Positions 22,930 to 35,600 of a stretch of 64,000 bases of DNA are shown piece after piece. Every line of letters begins with the position of its first letter. Position 1 is the stretch's first letter. Source of the DNA: Hydractinia symbiolongicarpus. Its lineage: Eukaryota; Cnidaria; Hydrozoa; Anthoathecata; Hydractiniidae. Location: the NCBI RefSeq assembly GCF_029227915.1, contig NC_079885.1, positions 27,903,001 through 27,967,000 on the forward strand, given 5' to 3'. Under the pieces are notes generated by a model. That model made no database searches and was not told where the DNA came from. It saw only the letters and a program-made list of their open reading frames with translations. The position numbers were made by a program, and so were the translations under genes.

Positions 22930-25170
22930 TAGATATATAACTCATTTTGTACTGCGGGACCAATCCTAGCCGTTAGCGCGCGTTGAAGAAATAGAAACAT
23001 TTTCAAAAACTACATTTCATTGACTTTCTAACGGTGTCAATCCGCTTGATTTACAACGGTTGCGTCACATATTTGTACCAACATGTATTTAGTGATTTTT
23101 TTCCGATATTACTAAGTTGTATCGCTTTTAACAGTGAAACGATTGACTGTGGGACTTAATTGAAGTGATTCTGGACTGCGACCTTATAAATGTGATAAGT
23201 GAGCCAACTGGACCCCAAGAAATGACATTCTTCTTAATCTGACATGATTGCCGCAACTCAGCGATTACACTGGTCGCTGTTTGGAGCGCTTCATTAAAAA
23301 ATTTAGATAAATAAGTCATTTTTTACTGTAGGACGAATCCTAGCCCTTATCGCGCGCTGAAGAAATAGAGACAGTTTTAGAAGGTACATTTCAATGAATT
23401 TCTAACGGTATGAGTCCATTTGAGTTAAAACGGTTGAGTCACATATTCGTACCAACATGTATTTTGTGATTTTTTTCCGATATTACTAAGTTGTATCGCT
23501 TTTAACAGTGAAACGATTGATTGTGTGACTTAATTGAAGTGATTCTGGACTGCGACCTTATAAATGTGATAAATGAGCCAATTGGACTCCAAGGAATAAC
23601 ATTCCTTTTAATTTGACATGATTGCTGCAATTCAGCGATTACACTCGGCCCAATGGTAGCGTTTCACTTGAAAATTTAGATAAAACAAGTCATTTTTTAC
23701 TGTGGGACCAATCCTAGTTGTTAGTGAACGCTGAAGAAATAGAAACTTTTTCAAAAACTACATTTCATTGACTTTCTAACGGTATTAGCCCGTTTCAACT
23801 ACAACGGTTGCGTCACATATTCGTACCAATATGTATTTAGTGGTTTTCTCCATTATTATTAAGTTGTATTGCTTTTGACAGTGATGCGATTGACTGTGGG
23901 ACTTAATTGAAGTGATCCTGGACTGTGACCTTATAAATGTGATAAATGAGCCAATTGGACTCCAAGGAATAGCATTCTTCTTAATTTGACATGATTGTTG
24001 GAATTCAGCGATTACAATCGGCCCTATGGTAGCGCTTCACTTAAAAATTTACATAAAATACGTCATTTTTTACTGTGAGATCAATCCTGGCCGTTAGCAC
24101 GCTCTGAATAAATAGGAACAGCTTCAAAGACTACATTTCATTGACCTTCTGACGGTATGAATCCGTTTGAGTTACAACGGTTGCGTCACATATTCGTACC
24201 AACATGTATTTAGCGATAGTATTCGGATATTACTAGGTTGCATCGCTTTTAACAGTGAAAGGATTGACTGTGGGACTTAATTGAACTAATATTGAACTTT
24301 GACCTCATAAATGTGATAAATAAGACAATGGGACTCCAAGGAATAACATTCTTTTTAATTTGACATGATTGCTGCAATTCAGCGATTACACTCGGCCCAA
24401 TGGTAGCGTTTCACTTAAAAATTTTGATAAAACAAGTCATTTTTTACTGTGGGACCAATCCTAGTTGTTAGCGCGCGCTGAAGAAATAGAGACAGTTTCA
24501 AATACTATATTTCATTGACTTTCTAACGGTATTAGCCCGTTTCAACTACAACGGTTGCGTCACATATTTGTACCAATATGTATTTAGTGGTTTTCTCCAT
24601 CATTATTAAGTTGTATTGCTTTTGACAGTGAGGCGATTGACTGTGGGACTTAATTGAAGTGATCCTAGACTGTGACCTTATAAATGTTATAAATGAGCCC
24701 ATTGGATTCCAAGGAATAACATTCTTCTTAATTTGACATGATTGCTGCAATTCAGCGATTACACTCGTCCCAATGGTAGCGCTTCCCTTAAAAAAATTAG
24801 ATAAAATAAGTCATATTTTACTGTGGGACCAATCCTGGCCGTTAGCACGCGCTGAATAAATAGGAACAGTTTCAAAGACTACATTTCATTGACCTTCTGG
24901 CGGTATGAATCCGCTTGAGTTACAACGGTTGCGTCTAATATTCGTACCAACATGTATTTAGCTATAGTATTCGGATATTACTAGTTTGCATCGCTTTTAA
25001 CAGTGAAAGGATTGACTGTGGGACTTAATTGAACTGATTTTGGACTTTGAACTCATAAATGTGATAAATAAGACAATTGGACCCAAGTAATAAGATTCTT
25101 TTAAATTTGACATGATTGCTGGAATTTACCGATTTCGCTGGGCGCTGTGGTAGCGTTTTAATTAAAAGTT
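22930..25170 (+). repeat. Six-unit form: P-Q-R-S/T-U-V/W
   Basis: Unit starts: 22930, 23304, 23677, 24050, 24424, 24798. The 24050 unit is S to about 24330 (GACAATGGGACTCC) and T afterwards. The 24798 unit is V to about 24820 and W afterwards. Each fusion removes one unit length, so six units remain where the preceding block has eight. Types P to R are near-identical to 19944 (offset 2,986). Confidence 0.85.
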
Positions 25171-27784
25171 TAGACATATAAGTCATTTTGTACTGCGGGA
25201 CCAATCCTAGCCGTTAGTGCGCGTTGAAGAAATAGAAACATTTTCAAAAACTACATTTCATTGACTTTCTAACGGTGTCAATCCGCTTGATTTACAACGG
25301 TTGCGTCACATATTTGTACCAACATGTATTTAGTGATTTTTTTCCGATATTACTAAGTTGTATCGCTTTTAACAGTGAAACGATTGACTGTGGGACTTAA
25401 TTGAAGTGATTCTGGACTGCGACCTTATAAATGTGATAAGTGAGCCAACTGGACCCCAAGAAATGACATTCTTCTTAATCTGACATGATTGCCGCAACTC
25501 AGCGATTACACTGGTCGCTGTTTGGAGCGCTTCATTAAAAAATTTAGATAAATAAGTCATTTTTTACTGTAGGACGAATCCTAGCCCTTATCGCGCGCTG
25601 AAGAAATAGAGACAGTTTTGGAAGGTACATTTCAATGAATTTCTAACGGTATGAGTCCATTTGAGTTAAAACGGTTGAGTCACATATTCGTACCAACATG
25701 TATTTTGTGATTTTTTTCCGATATTACTAAGTTGTATCGCTTTTAACAGTGAAACGATTGATTGTGTGACTTAATTGAAGTGATTCTGGACTGCGACCTT
25801 ATAAATGTGATAAATGAGCCAATTGGACTCCAAGGAATAACATTCCTTTTAATTTGACATGATTGCTGCAATTCAGCGATTACACTCGGCCCAATGGTAG
25901 CGTTTCACTTGAAAATTTAGATAAAACAAGTCATTTTTTACTGTGGGACCAATCCTAGTTGTTAGTGAACGCTGAAGAAATAGAAACTTTTTCAAAAACT
26001 ACATTTCATTGACTTTCTAACGGTATTAGCCCGTTTCAACTACAACGGTTGCGTCACATATTCGTACCAATATGTATTTAGTGGTTTTCTCCATTATTAT
26101 TAAGTTGTATTGCTTTTGACAGTGATGCGATTGACTGTGGGACTTAATTGAAGTGATCCTGGACTGTGACCTTATAAATGTGATAAATGAGCCAATTGGA
26201 CTCCAAGGAATAACATTCTTCTTAATTTGACATGATTGTTGGAATTCAGCGATTACAATCGGCCCTATGGTAGCGCTTCACTTAAAAATTTACATAAAAT
26301 ACGTCATTTTTTACTGTGAGATCAATCCTGGCCGTTAGCACGCTCTGAATAAATAGGAACAGCTTCAAAGACTACATTTCATTGACCTTCTGACGGTATG
26401 AATCCGTTTGAGTTACAACGGTTGCGTCACATATTCGTACCAACATGTATTTAGCGATAGTATTCGGATATTACTAGGTTGCATCGCTTTTAACAGTGAA
26501 AGGATTGACTGTGGGACTTAATTGAACTAATATTGAACTTTGACCTCATAAATGTGATAAATAAGACAATTGGACCAAAGGAATAACATTCTTTTAAATT
26601 TGACATGATTGCTGGAATTTACCGATTTCGCTGGGCGCTGTGGTAGCGTTTTAATTAAAAGTTTAGATAAAACAAGTCATTTTTTACTGTGGGACCAATC
26701 CTAGTTGTTAGCGCGCGCTGAAGAAATAGAGACAGTTTCAAATACTATATTTCATTGACTTTCTAACGGTATTAGCCCGTTTCAACTACAACGGTTGCGT
26801 CACATATTTGTACCAATATGTATTTAGTGGTTTTCTCCATCATTATTAAGTTGTATTGCTTTTGACAGTGAGGCGATTGACTGTGGGACTTAATTGAAGT
26901 GATCCTAGACTGTGACTTTATAAATGTTATAAATGAGCCAATTGGATTCCAAGGAATAACATTCTTCTTAATTTGACATGATTGCTGCAATTCAGCGATT
27001 ACACTCGTCCCAATGGTAGCGCTTCTCTTAAAAAAATTAGATAAAATAAGTCATATTTTACTGTGGGACCAATCGTAACCGTTTGCGCGGGCTGAAGAAA
27101 TTGCGACAGTTTCAAAAACTATATTTCATTGACTTTATAACGGTGTCAATCCGCTTATCTTACAACTGTTGCGTCACGTATTCGTACCAACATGTGTTTA
27201 GTGATTCTTTTCCGATATTACTAAGTTGTATTTCTTTTGACAGTGAAACGATTGACTGTGGGACTTAATTGAAGTGATTCTGTACTGTGACATTATAAAT
27301 GTGATAAATGAGCCAATTGGACTCCAACGAATAGCATTCTTTTTAATTTGACATGATTGCTAGAATTCAGCGATTACACTCGGCCCTATGGTAGCGCTTC
27401 ACTTAAAAATTTATATAAAATATGTCATTTTTTACTGTGGGACCAATCCTGGCCGTTAGCACGCGCTGAATAAATAGGAACAGTTTCAAAGACTACATTT
27501 CATTGACCTTCTGGTGGTATGAATCCGTTTGAGTTACAACGGTTGCGTCTAATATTCGTACCAACATGTATTTAGCGATAGTATTCGGATATTACTAGTT
27601 TGCATCGCTTTTAACAGTGAAAGGATTGACTGTGGGACTTAATTGAAGTGATTCTGGACTGTAACCTTAAAAATGTGATAAATGAGACAATTGGACCCAA
27701 GAAATAACATTCTTCTTACCTCGACATGATTGCTGGAATTTACCGATTTCACTGGGCGCTGTGGTAGCGCTTCATTTAAAAATT
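25171..27784 (+). repeat. Seven-unit form: P-Q-R-S-U-V-W
   Basis: Unit starts: 25171, 25545, 25918, 26291, 26664, 27038, 27412. P to S match the preceding block at offset 2,241. Here S is complete and T is skipped by a join near 26668 (AGTTTAGATA of T running into AAACAAG of U). V is intact. The last unit starts as W and from about 27640 takes another tail (GAAGTGATTCTGG, then ACCTCGACATG). Confidence 0.85.
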
Positions 27785-30389
27785 TAGATAAATAAGTCAT
27801 TTTTTACGGTTGGACCAATCCTAGCCGTTAGCGCGTGCTGAAGAAAGAAAGACAGTTTTAAAAACTACATTTCAATGACTTTCTAACGGCATCAGTCCGC
27901 TTCAATTACAACAGTTGCGTCACATATTCGTACCAACATGCATTTAGTGATAATTTTCCGATATTATTAAGTTATATCGCTTTTAACAGTTAAACGATTG
28001 ACTCTGGGACTTAATTGAAATAACTTTGGACTGTGACCTAATAAATGTGATAAGTGAGCCAACTGGAACCCAAGAAATGTCATTCTTCTTAATTTGACAT
28101 GATTACCGCAACTCAGCGATTACACTGGTCCCTGTTTGGAGCGCTTCATTTAAAAATTTAGATAAATAATTGATTTTTTACTGTGGGACGAATCCTAGCC
28201 GTTATCGCGCGCTGAAGATATAGAGACAGTTTTAGAAGGTACGTTTCAATGAATTTCTAACGGTATGAGTCCGTTTGAGTTACATCGGTTGAGTCACATA
28301 TTCGTCCCCACATGTATTTAGGGATATTTTTCTGATAATACTAGGTTGTATCGCTTTTAACAGTGAAACGATTGACTGTGGCAATTAATTGAACTGATTT
28401 TGGACTGTGACCTTATAAATATGATAAGTGAGACAATTGGAACCAAGAAATATCATTCCTCTTAATTTGACATGATTGCTGGGATTTACTGATTTCACTG
28501 GGCGCTGTGGTAGGGATTCACTTAAAAATTTAGATAAATAAGTCATTTTTTACGGTGGGACCAATCATAGCCGTTATCCCGCGCTGAAGAAAGAGAGACA
28601 GTTTTAAAAACTACATTTCAATGACTTTCTAACGGCATCAGTCCGTTTCAATTACAACGGTTGCGTCACATATTCGTACCAACATCCATTTAGTGATATT
28701 TTTCCGATTTTACTAGGTTGCATCGTTTTTAACAGTGAAGGAATGACTGTGGGACTTAATTGAACTGATTTTGGACTTTGACCTCAAAAATGCGATAAAT
28801 GAGACAATTGGACCCAAGAAATAACATTCGTCTTATTTTGACATAATTGCTGGAATTTACCGATTTCGCTGGGCGCTGTGGTAGCGCTTCATTTAAAAAT
28901 TTAGATAAATATGTGATTTTTTACTGTGCGACGAATCCTAGCCGTTATCGCGCGCTGAAGAGATAGAGACAGTTTTAGAAGGTACGTTTCAATGAATTTC
29001 TAACGGTATGAGTCCGTTTGAGTTACATCGGTTGAGTCACATATTCGTCCCCACATGTATTTAGGGATATTTTTCTGATAATACTAGGTTGTATCGCTTT
29101 TAACAGTGAAACAATTGACTGTGGCACTTAATTGAACTGATTTTGGACTGTGACCTTATAAATGTGATAAGTGAGACAATTGGAACAAAGAAATATCATT
29201 CCTCTTAATTTGACATGATTGCTGGGATTTACTGATTTCACTGGGCGCTGTGGTAGGGATTTACTTAAAAATTTAGATAAATAAGTCATTTTTTACGGTG
29301 GGACCAATCATAGCCGTTAGCCCGCGCTAAAGAAAGAGAAACAGTTCTAAAAACTACATTTCATTGACTTTCTAACGGCATCAGTCCGTTTGAGTTACAT
29401 CGGTTGAGTCACATATTCGTCCCCACATGTATTTAGGGATATTTTTCTGATAATACTAGGTTGTATCGCTTTTAACAGTGAAACAATTGACTGTGGCACT
29501 TAATTGAACTGATTTTGGACTGTGACCTTATAAATGTGATAAGTGAGACAATTGGAACAAAGAAATATCATTCCTCTTAATTTGACATGATTGCTGGGAT
29601 TTACTGATTTCACTGGGCGCTGTGGTAGGGATTTACTTAAAAATTTAGATAAATAAGTCATTTTTTACGGTGGGACCAATCATAGCCGTTAGCCCGCGCT
29701 AAAGAAAGAGAAACAGTTTTTAAAACTACATTTCATTGACTCTCTAACGGTGTCAGTGCGTTTCAATTATAACAGTTGCGTCACATATTCATACCAACGT
29801 GTATTTAACGATATTTTTCTGATTTTGCTAGGTTGCATCGTTTTTAACAGTGAAGGAATGACTGTGGGACTTAATTGAACTGATTTTGGACTTTGACCTC
29901 AAAAATGTGATAAATGAGACGATAGGACCCAAGGAATAAAATTCTTTTTAATTTGACATGATTGCTGCAATTCAGCGATTACACTCGGCCAAATAGTAGC
30001 GCTTCACTTAAAAATTTAGATAAAACAAGTCATTTTTTACTGTGGGACCAATCCTAGTTGTTAGCGCGCGCTGAAGAAATAGAGACAGTTTCAAATACTA
30101 TGTTTCATTGACTTTCTAACGGTATTAGCCCGTTTCAACTACAACGGTTGCGTCACATATTCGTACCAATATGTATTTAGTGGTTTTTTGCATTATTTTT
30201 AAGTTGTATTGCTTTTGACAGTGAAACGATTGACTGTGGGACTTAATTGAAGTGATCCTGGACTGTGACTGCATAAATGTGATGAATGAGCCAATTGGAT
30301 TCCAAGGAAGAACATTCTTCTTAATTTGACATGATTGCTGCAATTCAGCGATTACACTCGTCCCAATGGTAGCGCTTCTCTTAAAAATT
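27785..30389 (+). repeat. Seven mixed units preceding a U-like unit
   Basis: Unit starts: 27785, 28159, 28531, 28902, 29274, 29646, 30017. 28159 and 28902 have the TTCGTCCCCACATG variant. 30017 is U-like with TTTTTTGCATTATTTTTAAG. The array between 28902 and 30389 is repeated at 35990-37477 with offset 7,088. Confidence 0.8.
29011..29718 (+). repeat. Single-unit (372-bp) tandem duplication
   Basis: Bases 29011-29346 reappear at 29383-29718, from AGTCCGTTTGAGTTACATCGG through CTAAAGAAAGAGAAACAGTT, with no difference that I could see. The copy joins a different front (TAACGGCATC), marking the exchange point at about 29380. The larger copy at 36099-36806 carries the same pair, so this duplication is older than the 7,088-offset duplication. 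Confidence 0.8.
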
Positions 30390-32631
30390 TAGATAAAATA
30401 AGTCATTTTTTACTGTAGGACCAATCCTAGCCGTTAGCGCGGGATGAAGAAATAGAGACAGTTTCAAAAACTACATTTCATTGACTTTCTAACGGTGTAA
30501 ATCCGCTTAACTTACAACCGTTGCGTCACGTATTCGTACCAACATGTATTTAGTGATTCTTTTCCGATATTACTAAGTTGTATCGCTTTTAACAGTGAAA
30601 CGATTGACTGTGGGACTTAATTGAAGTGATTCTGGACTGCGACCTTATAAATGTGAGAAATGAGCCAATTGGACTCCAAGGAATAACATTCTTTTTAATT
30701 TGACATGATTGCTGCAATTCAGCGATTACACTCGGCCCAATGGTAGCGTTTCACTTAAAAATTTTGATAAAACAAGTCATTTTTTACTGTGGGACCAATC
30801 CTAGTTGTTAGCGCGCGCTGAAGAAATAGAGACAGTTTCAAAAACTATATTTCATTGACTTTCTAACGGTATTAGCCCGTTTCAACTACAACGGTTGCGT
30901 CACATATTTGTACCAATATGTATTTAGTGGTTTTCTCCATCATTATTAAGTTGTATTGCTTTTGACAGTGAGGCGATTGACTGTGGGACTTAATTGAAGT
31001 GATCCTAGACTGTGACCTTATAAATGTTATAAATGAGCCAATTGGATTCCAAGGAATAACATTCTTCTTAATTTGACATGATTGCTGCAATTCAGCGATT
31101 ACACTCGTCCCAATGGTAGCGCTTCCCTTAAAAAAATTAGATAAAATAAGTCATATTTTACTGTGGGACCAATCGTAGCCGTTAGCGCGGGCTGAAGAAA
31201 TTGCGACAGTTTCAAAAACTATATTTCATTGACTTTTTAACGGTGTGAATCCGCTTATCTTACAACTGTTGCGTCACGTATTCGTACCAACATGTGTTTA
31301 GTGATTCTTTTCCGATATTACTAAGTTGTATTTCTTTTGACAGTGAAACGATTGACTGTGGGACTTAATTGAAGTGATTCTGTACTGTGACATTATAAAT
31401 GTGATAAATGAGCCAATTGGACTCCAACGAATAGTATTCTTCTTAATTTGACATGATTGCTAGAATTCAGCGATTACACTCGGCCCTATGGTAGCGCTTC
31501 ACTTAAAAATTTATATAAAATATGTCATTTTTTACTGTGGGACCAATCCTGGCCGTTAGCACGCGCTGAATAAATAGGAACAGTTTCAAAGACTACATTT
31601 CATTGACCTTCTGGCGGTATGAATCCGCTTGAGTTACAACGGTTGCGTCTAATATTCGTACCAACATGTATTTAGCGATAGTATTCGGATATTACTAGTT
31701 TGCATCGCTTTTAACAGTGAAAGGATTGACTGTGGGACTTAATTGAACTGATTTTGGACTTTGACCTCATAAATGTGATAAATAAGACAATTGGACCCAA
31801 GTAATAAGATTCTTTTAAATTTGACATGATTGCTGGAATTTACCGATTTCGCTGGGCGCTGTGGTAGCGTTTTAATTAAAAGTTTAGATATATAAGTCAT
31901 TTTGTACTGCGGGACCAATCCTAGCCGTTAGCGCGCGTTGAAGAAATAGAAACATTTTCAAAAACTACATTTCATTGACTTTCTAACGGTGTCAATCCGC
32001 TTGATTTACAACGGTTGCGTCACATATTTGTACCAACATGTATTTAGTGATTTTTTTCCGATATTACTAAGTTGTATCGCTTTTAACAGTGAAACGATTG
32101 AGTGTGGGACTTAATTGAAGTGATTCTGGACTGCGACCTTATAAATGTGATAAGTGAGCCAACTGGACCCCAAGAAATGACATTCTTCTTAATCTGACAT
32201 GATTGCCGCAACTCAGCGATTACACTGGTCGCTGTTTGGAGCGCTTCATTAAAAAATTTAGATAAATAAGTCATTTTTTACTGTAGGACGAATCCTAGCC
32301 CTTATCGCGCGCTGAAGAAATAGAGACAGTTTCAAATACTTCATTTCATTGACTTTCTAACGGTGTGAATCCGCTTATCTTACAACTGTTGCGTCACGTA
32401 TTCGTACCAACATGTGTTTAGTGATTTTTTTCCGATATTACTAAGTTGTATTTCTTTTGACAGTGAAACGATTGACTGTGGGACTTAATTGAAGTGATTC
32501 TGTACTGTGACATTATAAATGTGATAAATGAGCCAATTGGACTCCAACGAATAGTATTCTTCTTAATTTGACATGATTGCTAGAATTCAGCGATTACACT
32601 CGGCCCTATGGTAGCGCTTCACTTAAAAATT
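30390..32631 (+). repeat. T/U/V/W/P units plus Q/V chimera
   Basis: Unit starts: 30390, 30764 (U), 31138 (V), 31512 (W), 31885 (P), 32259. Bases 30560-32332 match 21605-23377 with offset 8,955. The 32259 unit is Q to 32332 (ending in GAGACAGTTT) and V afterwards (CTTATCTTACAACTG). The triplet W-P-Q/V is followed by another W-P-Q at 32632, an offset of 1,120 or three units. Confidence 0.8.
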
Positions 32632-35600
32632 TATATAAAATATGTCATTTTTTACTGTGGGACCAATCCTGGCCGTTAGCACGCGCTGAATAAATAGGAA
32701 CAGTTTCAAAGACTACATTTCATTGACCTTCTGGCGGTATGAATCCGCTTGAGTTACAACGGTTGCGTCTAGTATTCGTACCAACATGTATTTAGCGATA
32801 GTATTCGGATATTACTAGTTTGCATCGCTTTTAACAGTGAAAGGATTGACTGTGGGACTTAATTGAACTGATTTTGGACTTTGACCTCATAAATGTGATA
32901 AATAAGACAATTGGACCCAAGTAATAAGATTCTTTTAAATTTGACATGATTGCTGGAATTTACCGATTTCGCTGTGCGCTGTGGTAGCGTTTTAATTAAA
33001 AGTTTAGATATATAAGTCATTTTGTACTGCGGGACCAATCCTAGCCGTTAGCGCGCGTTGAAGAAATAGAAACATTTTCAAAAACTACATTTCATTGACT
33101 TTCTAACGGTGTCAATCCGCTTGATTTACAACGGTTGCGTCACATATTTGTACCAACATGTATTTAGTGATTTTTTTCCGATATTACTAAGTTGTATCGC
33201 TTTTAACAGTGAAACGATTGACTGTGGGACTTAATTGAAGTGATTCTGGACTGCGACCTTATAAATGTGATAAGTGAGCCAACTGGACCCCAAGAAATGA
33301 CATTCTTCTTAATCTGACATGATTGCCGCAACTCAGCGATTACACTGGTCGCTGTTTGGAGCGCTTCATTAAAAAATTTAGATAAATAAGTCATTTTTTA
33401 CTGTAGGACGAATCCTAGCCCTTATCGCGCGCTGAAGAAATAGAGACAGTTTTAGAAGGTACATTTCAATGAATTTCTAACGGTATGAGTCCATTTGAGT
33501 TAAAACGGTTGAGTCACATATTCGTACCAACATGTATTTTGTGATTTTTTTCCGATATTACTAAGTTGTATCGCTTTTAACAGTGAAACGATTGATTGTG
33601 TGACTTAATTGAAGTGATTCTGGACTGCGACCTTATAAATGTGATAAATGAGCCAATTGGACTCCAAGGAATAACATTCCTTTTAATTTGACATGATTGC
33701 TGCAATTCAGCGATTACACTCGGCCCAATGGTAGCGTTTCACTTGAAAATTTAGATAAAACAAGTCATTTTTTACTGTGGGACCAATCCTAGTTGTTAGT
33801 GAACGCTGAAGAAATAGAAACTTTTTCAAAAACTACATTTCAATGACTTTCTAACGGTATTAGCCCGTTTCAACTACAACGGTTGCGTCACATATTCGTA
33901 CCAATATGTATTTAGTGGTTTTCTCCATTATTATTAAGTTGTATTGCTTTTGACAGTGATGCGATTGACTGTGGGACTTAATTGAAGTGATCCTGGACTG
34001 TGACCTTATAAATGTGATAAATGAGCCAATTGGACTCCAAGGAATAGCATTCTTCTTAATTTGACATGATTGTTGGAATTCAGCGATTACAATCGGCCCT
34101 ATGGTAGCGCTTCACTTAAAAATTTACATAAAATACGTCATTTTTTACTGTGAGATCAATCCTGGCCGTTAGCACGCTCTGAATAAATAGGAACAGCTTC
34201 AAAGACTACATTTCATTGACCTTCTGACGGTATGAATCCGTTTGAGTTACAACGGTTGCGTCACATATTCGTACCAACATGTATTTAGCGATAGTATTCG
34301 GATATTACTAGGTTGCATCGCTTTTAACAGTGAAAGGATTGACTGTGGGACTTAATTGAACTAATATTGAACTTTGACCTCATAAATGTGATAAATAAGA
34401 CAATTGGACCAAAGGAATAACATTCTTTTAAATTTGACATGATTGCTGGAATTTACCGATTTCGCTGGGCGCTGTGGTAGCGTTTTAATTAAAAGTTTAG
34501 ATAAAACAAGTCATTTTTTACTGTGGGACCAATCCTAGTTGTTAGCGCGCGCTGAAGAAATAGAGACAGTTTCAAATACTATATTTCATTGACTTTCTAA
34601 CGGTATTAGCCCGTTTCAACTACAACGGTTGCGTCACATATTTGTACCAATATGTATTTAGTGGTTTTCTCCATCATTATTAAGTTGTATTGCTTTTGAC
34701 AGTGAGGCGATTGACTGTGGGACTTAATTGAAGTGATCCTAGACTGTGACCTTATAAATGTTATAAATGAGCCAATTGGATTCCAAGGAATAACATTCTT
34801 CTTAATTTGACATGATTGCTGCAATTCAGCGATTACACTCGTCCCAATGGTAGCGCTTCTCTTAAAAAAATTAGATAAAATAAGTCATATTTTACTGTGG
34901 GACCAATCGTAACCGTTTGCGCGGGCTGAAGAAATTGCGACAGTTTCAAAAACTATATTTCATTGACTTTATAACGGTGTCAATCCGCTTATCTTACAAC
35001 TGTTGCGTCACGTATTCGTACCAACATGTGTTTAGTGATTCTTTTCCGATATTACTAAGTTGTATTTCTTTTGACAGTGAAACGATTGACTGTGGGACTT
35101 AATTGAAGTGATTCTGTACTGTGACATTATAAATGTGATAAATGAGCCAATTGGACTCCAACGAATAGCATTCTTTTTAATTTGACATGATTGCTAGAAT
35201 TCAGCGATTACACTCGGCCCTATGGTAGCGCTTCACTTAAAAATTTATATAAAATATGTCATTTTTTACTGTGGGACCAATCCTGGCCGTTAGCACGCGC
35301 TGAATAAATAGGAACAGTTTCAAAGACTACATTTCATTGACCTTCTGGCGGTATGAATCCGTTTGAGTTACAACGGTTGCGTCTAATATTCGTACCAACA
35401 TGTATTTAGCGATAGTATTCGGATATTACTAGTTTGCATCGCTTTTAACAGTGAAAGGATTGACTGTGGGACTTAATTGAAGTGATTCTGGACTGTAACC
35501 TTAAAAATGTGATAAATGAGACAATTGGACCCAAGAAATAACATTCTTCTTACCTCGACATGATTGCTGGAATTTACCGATTTCACTGGGCGCTGTGGTA

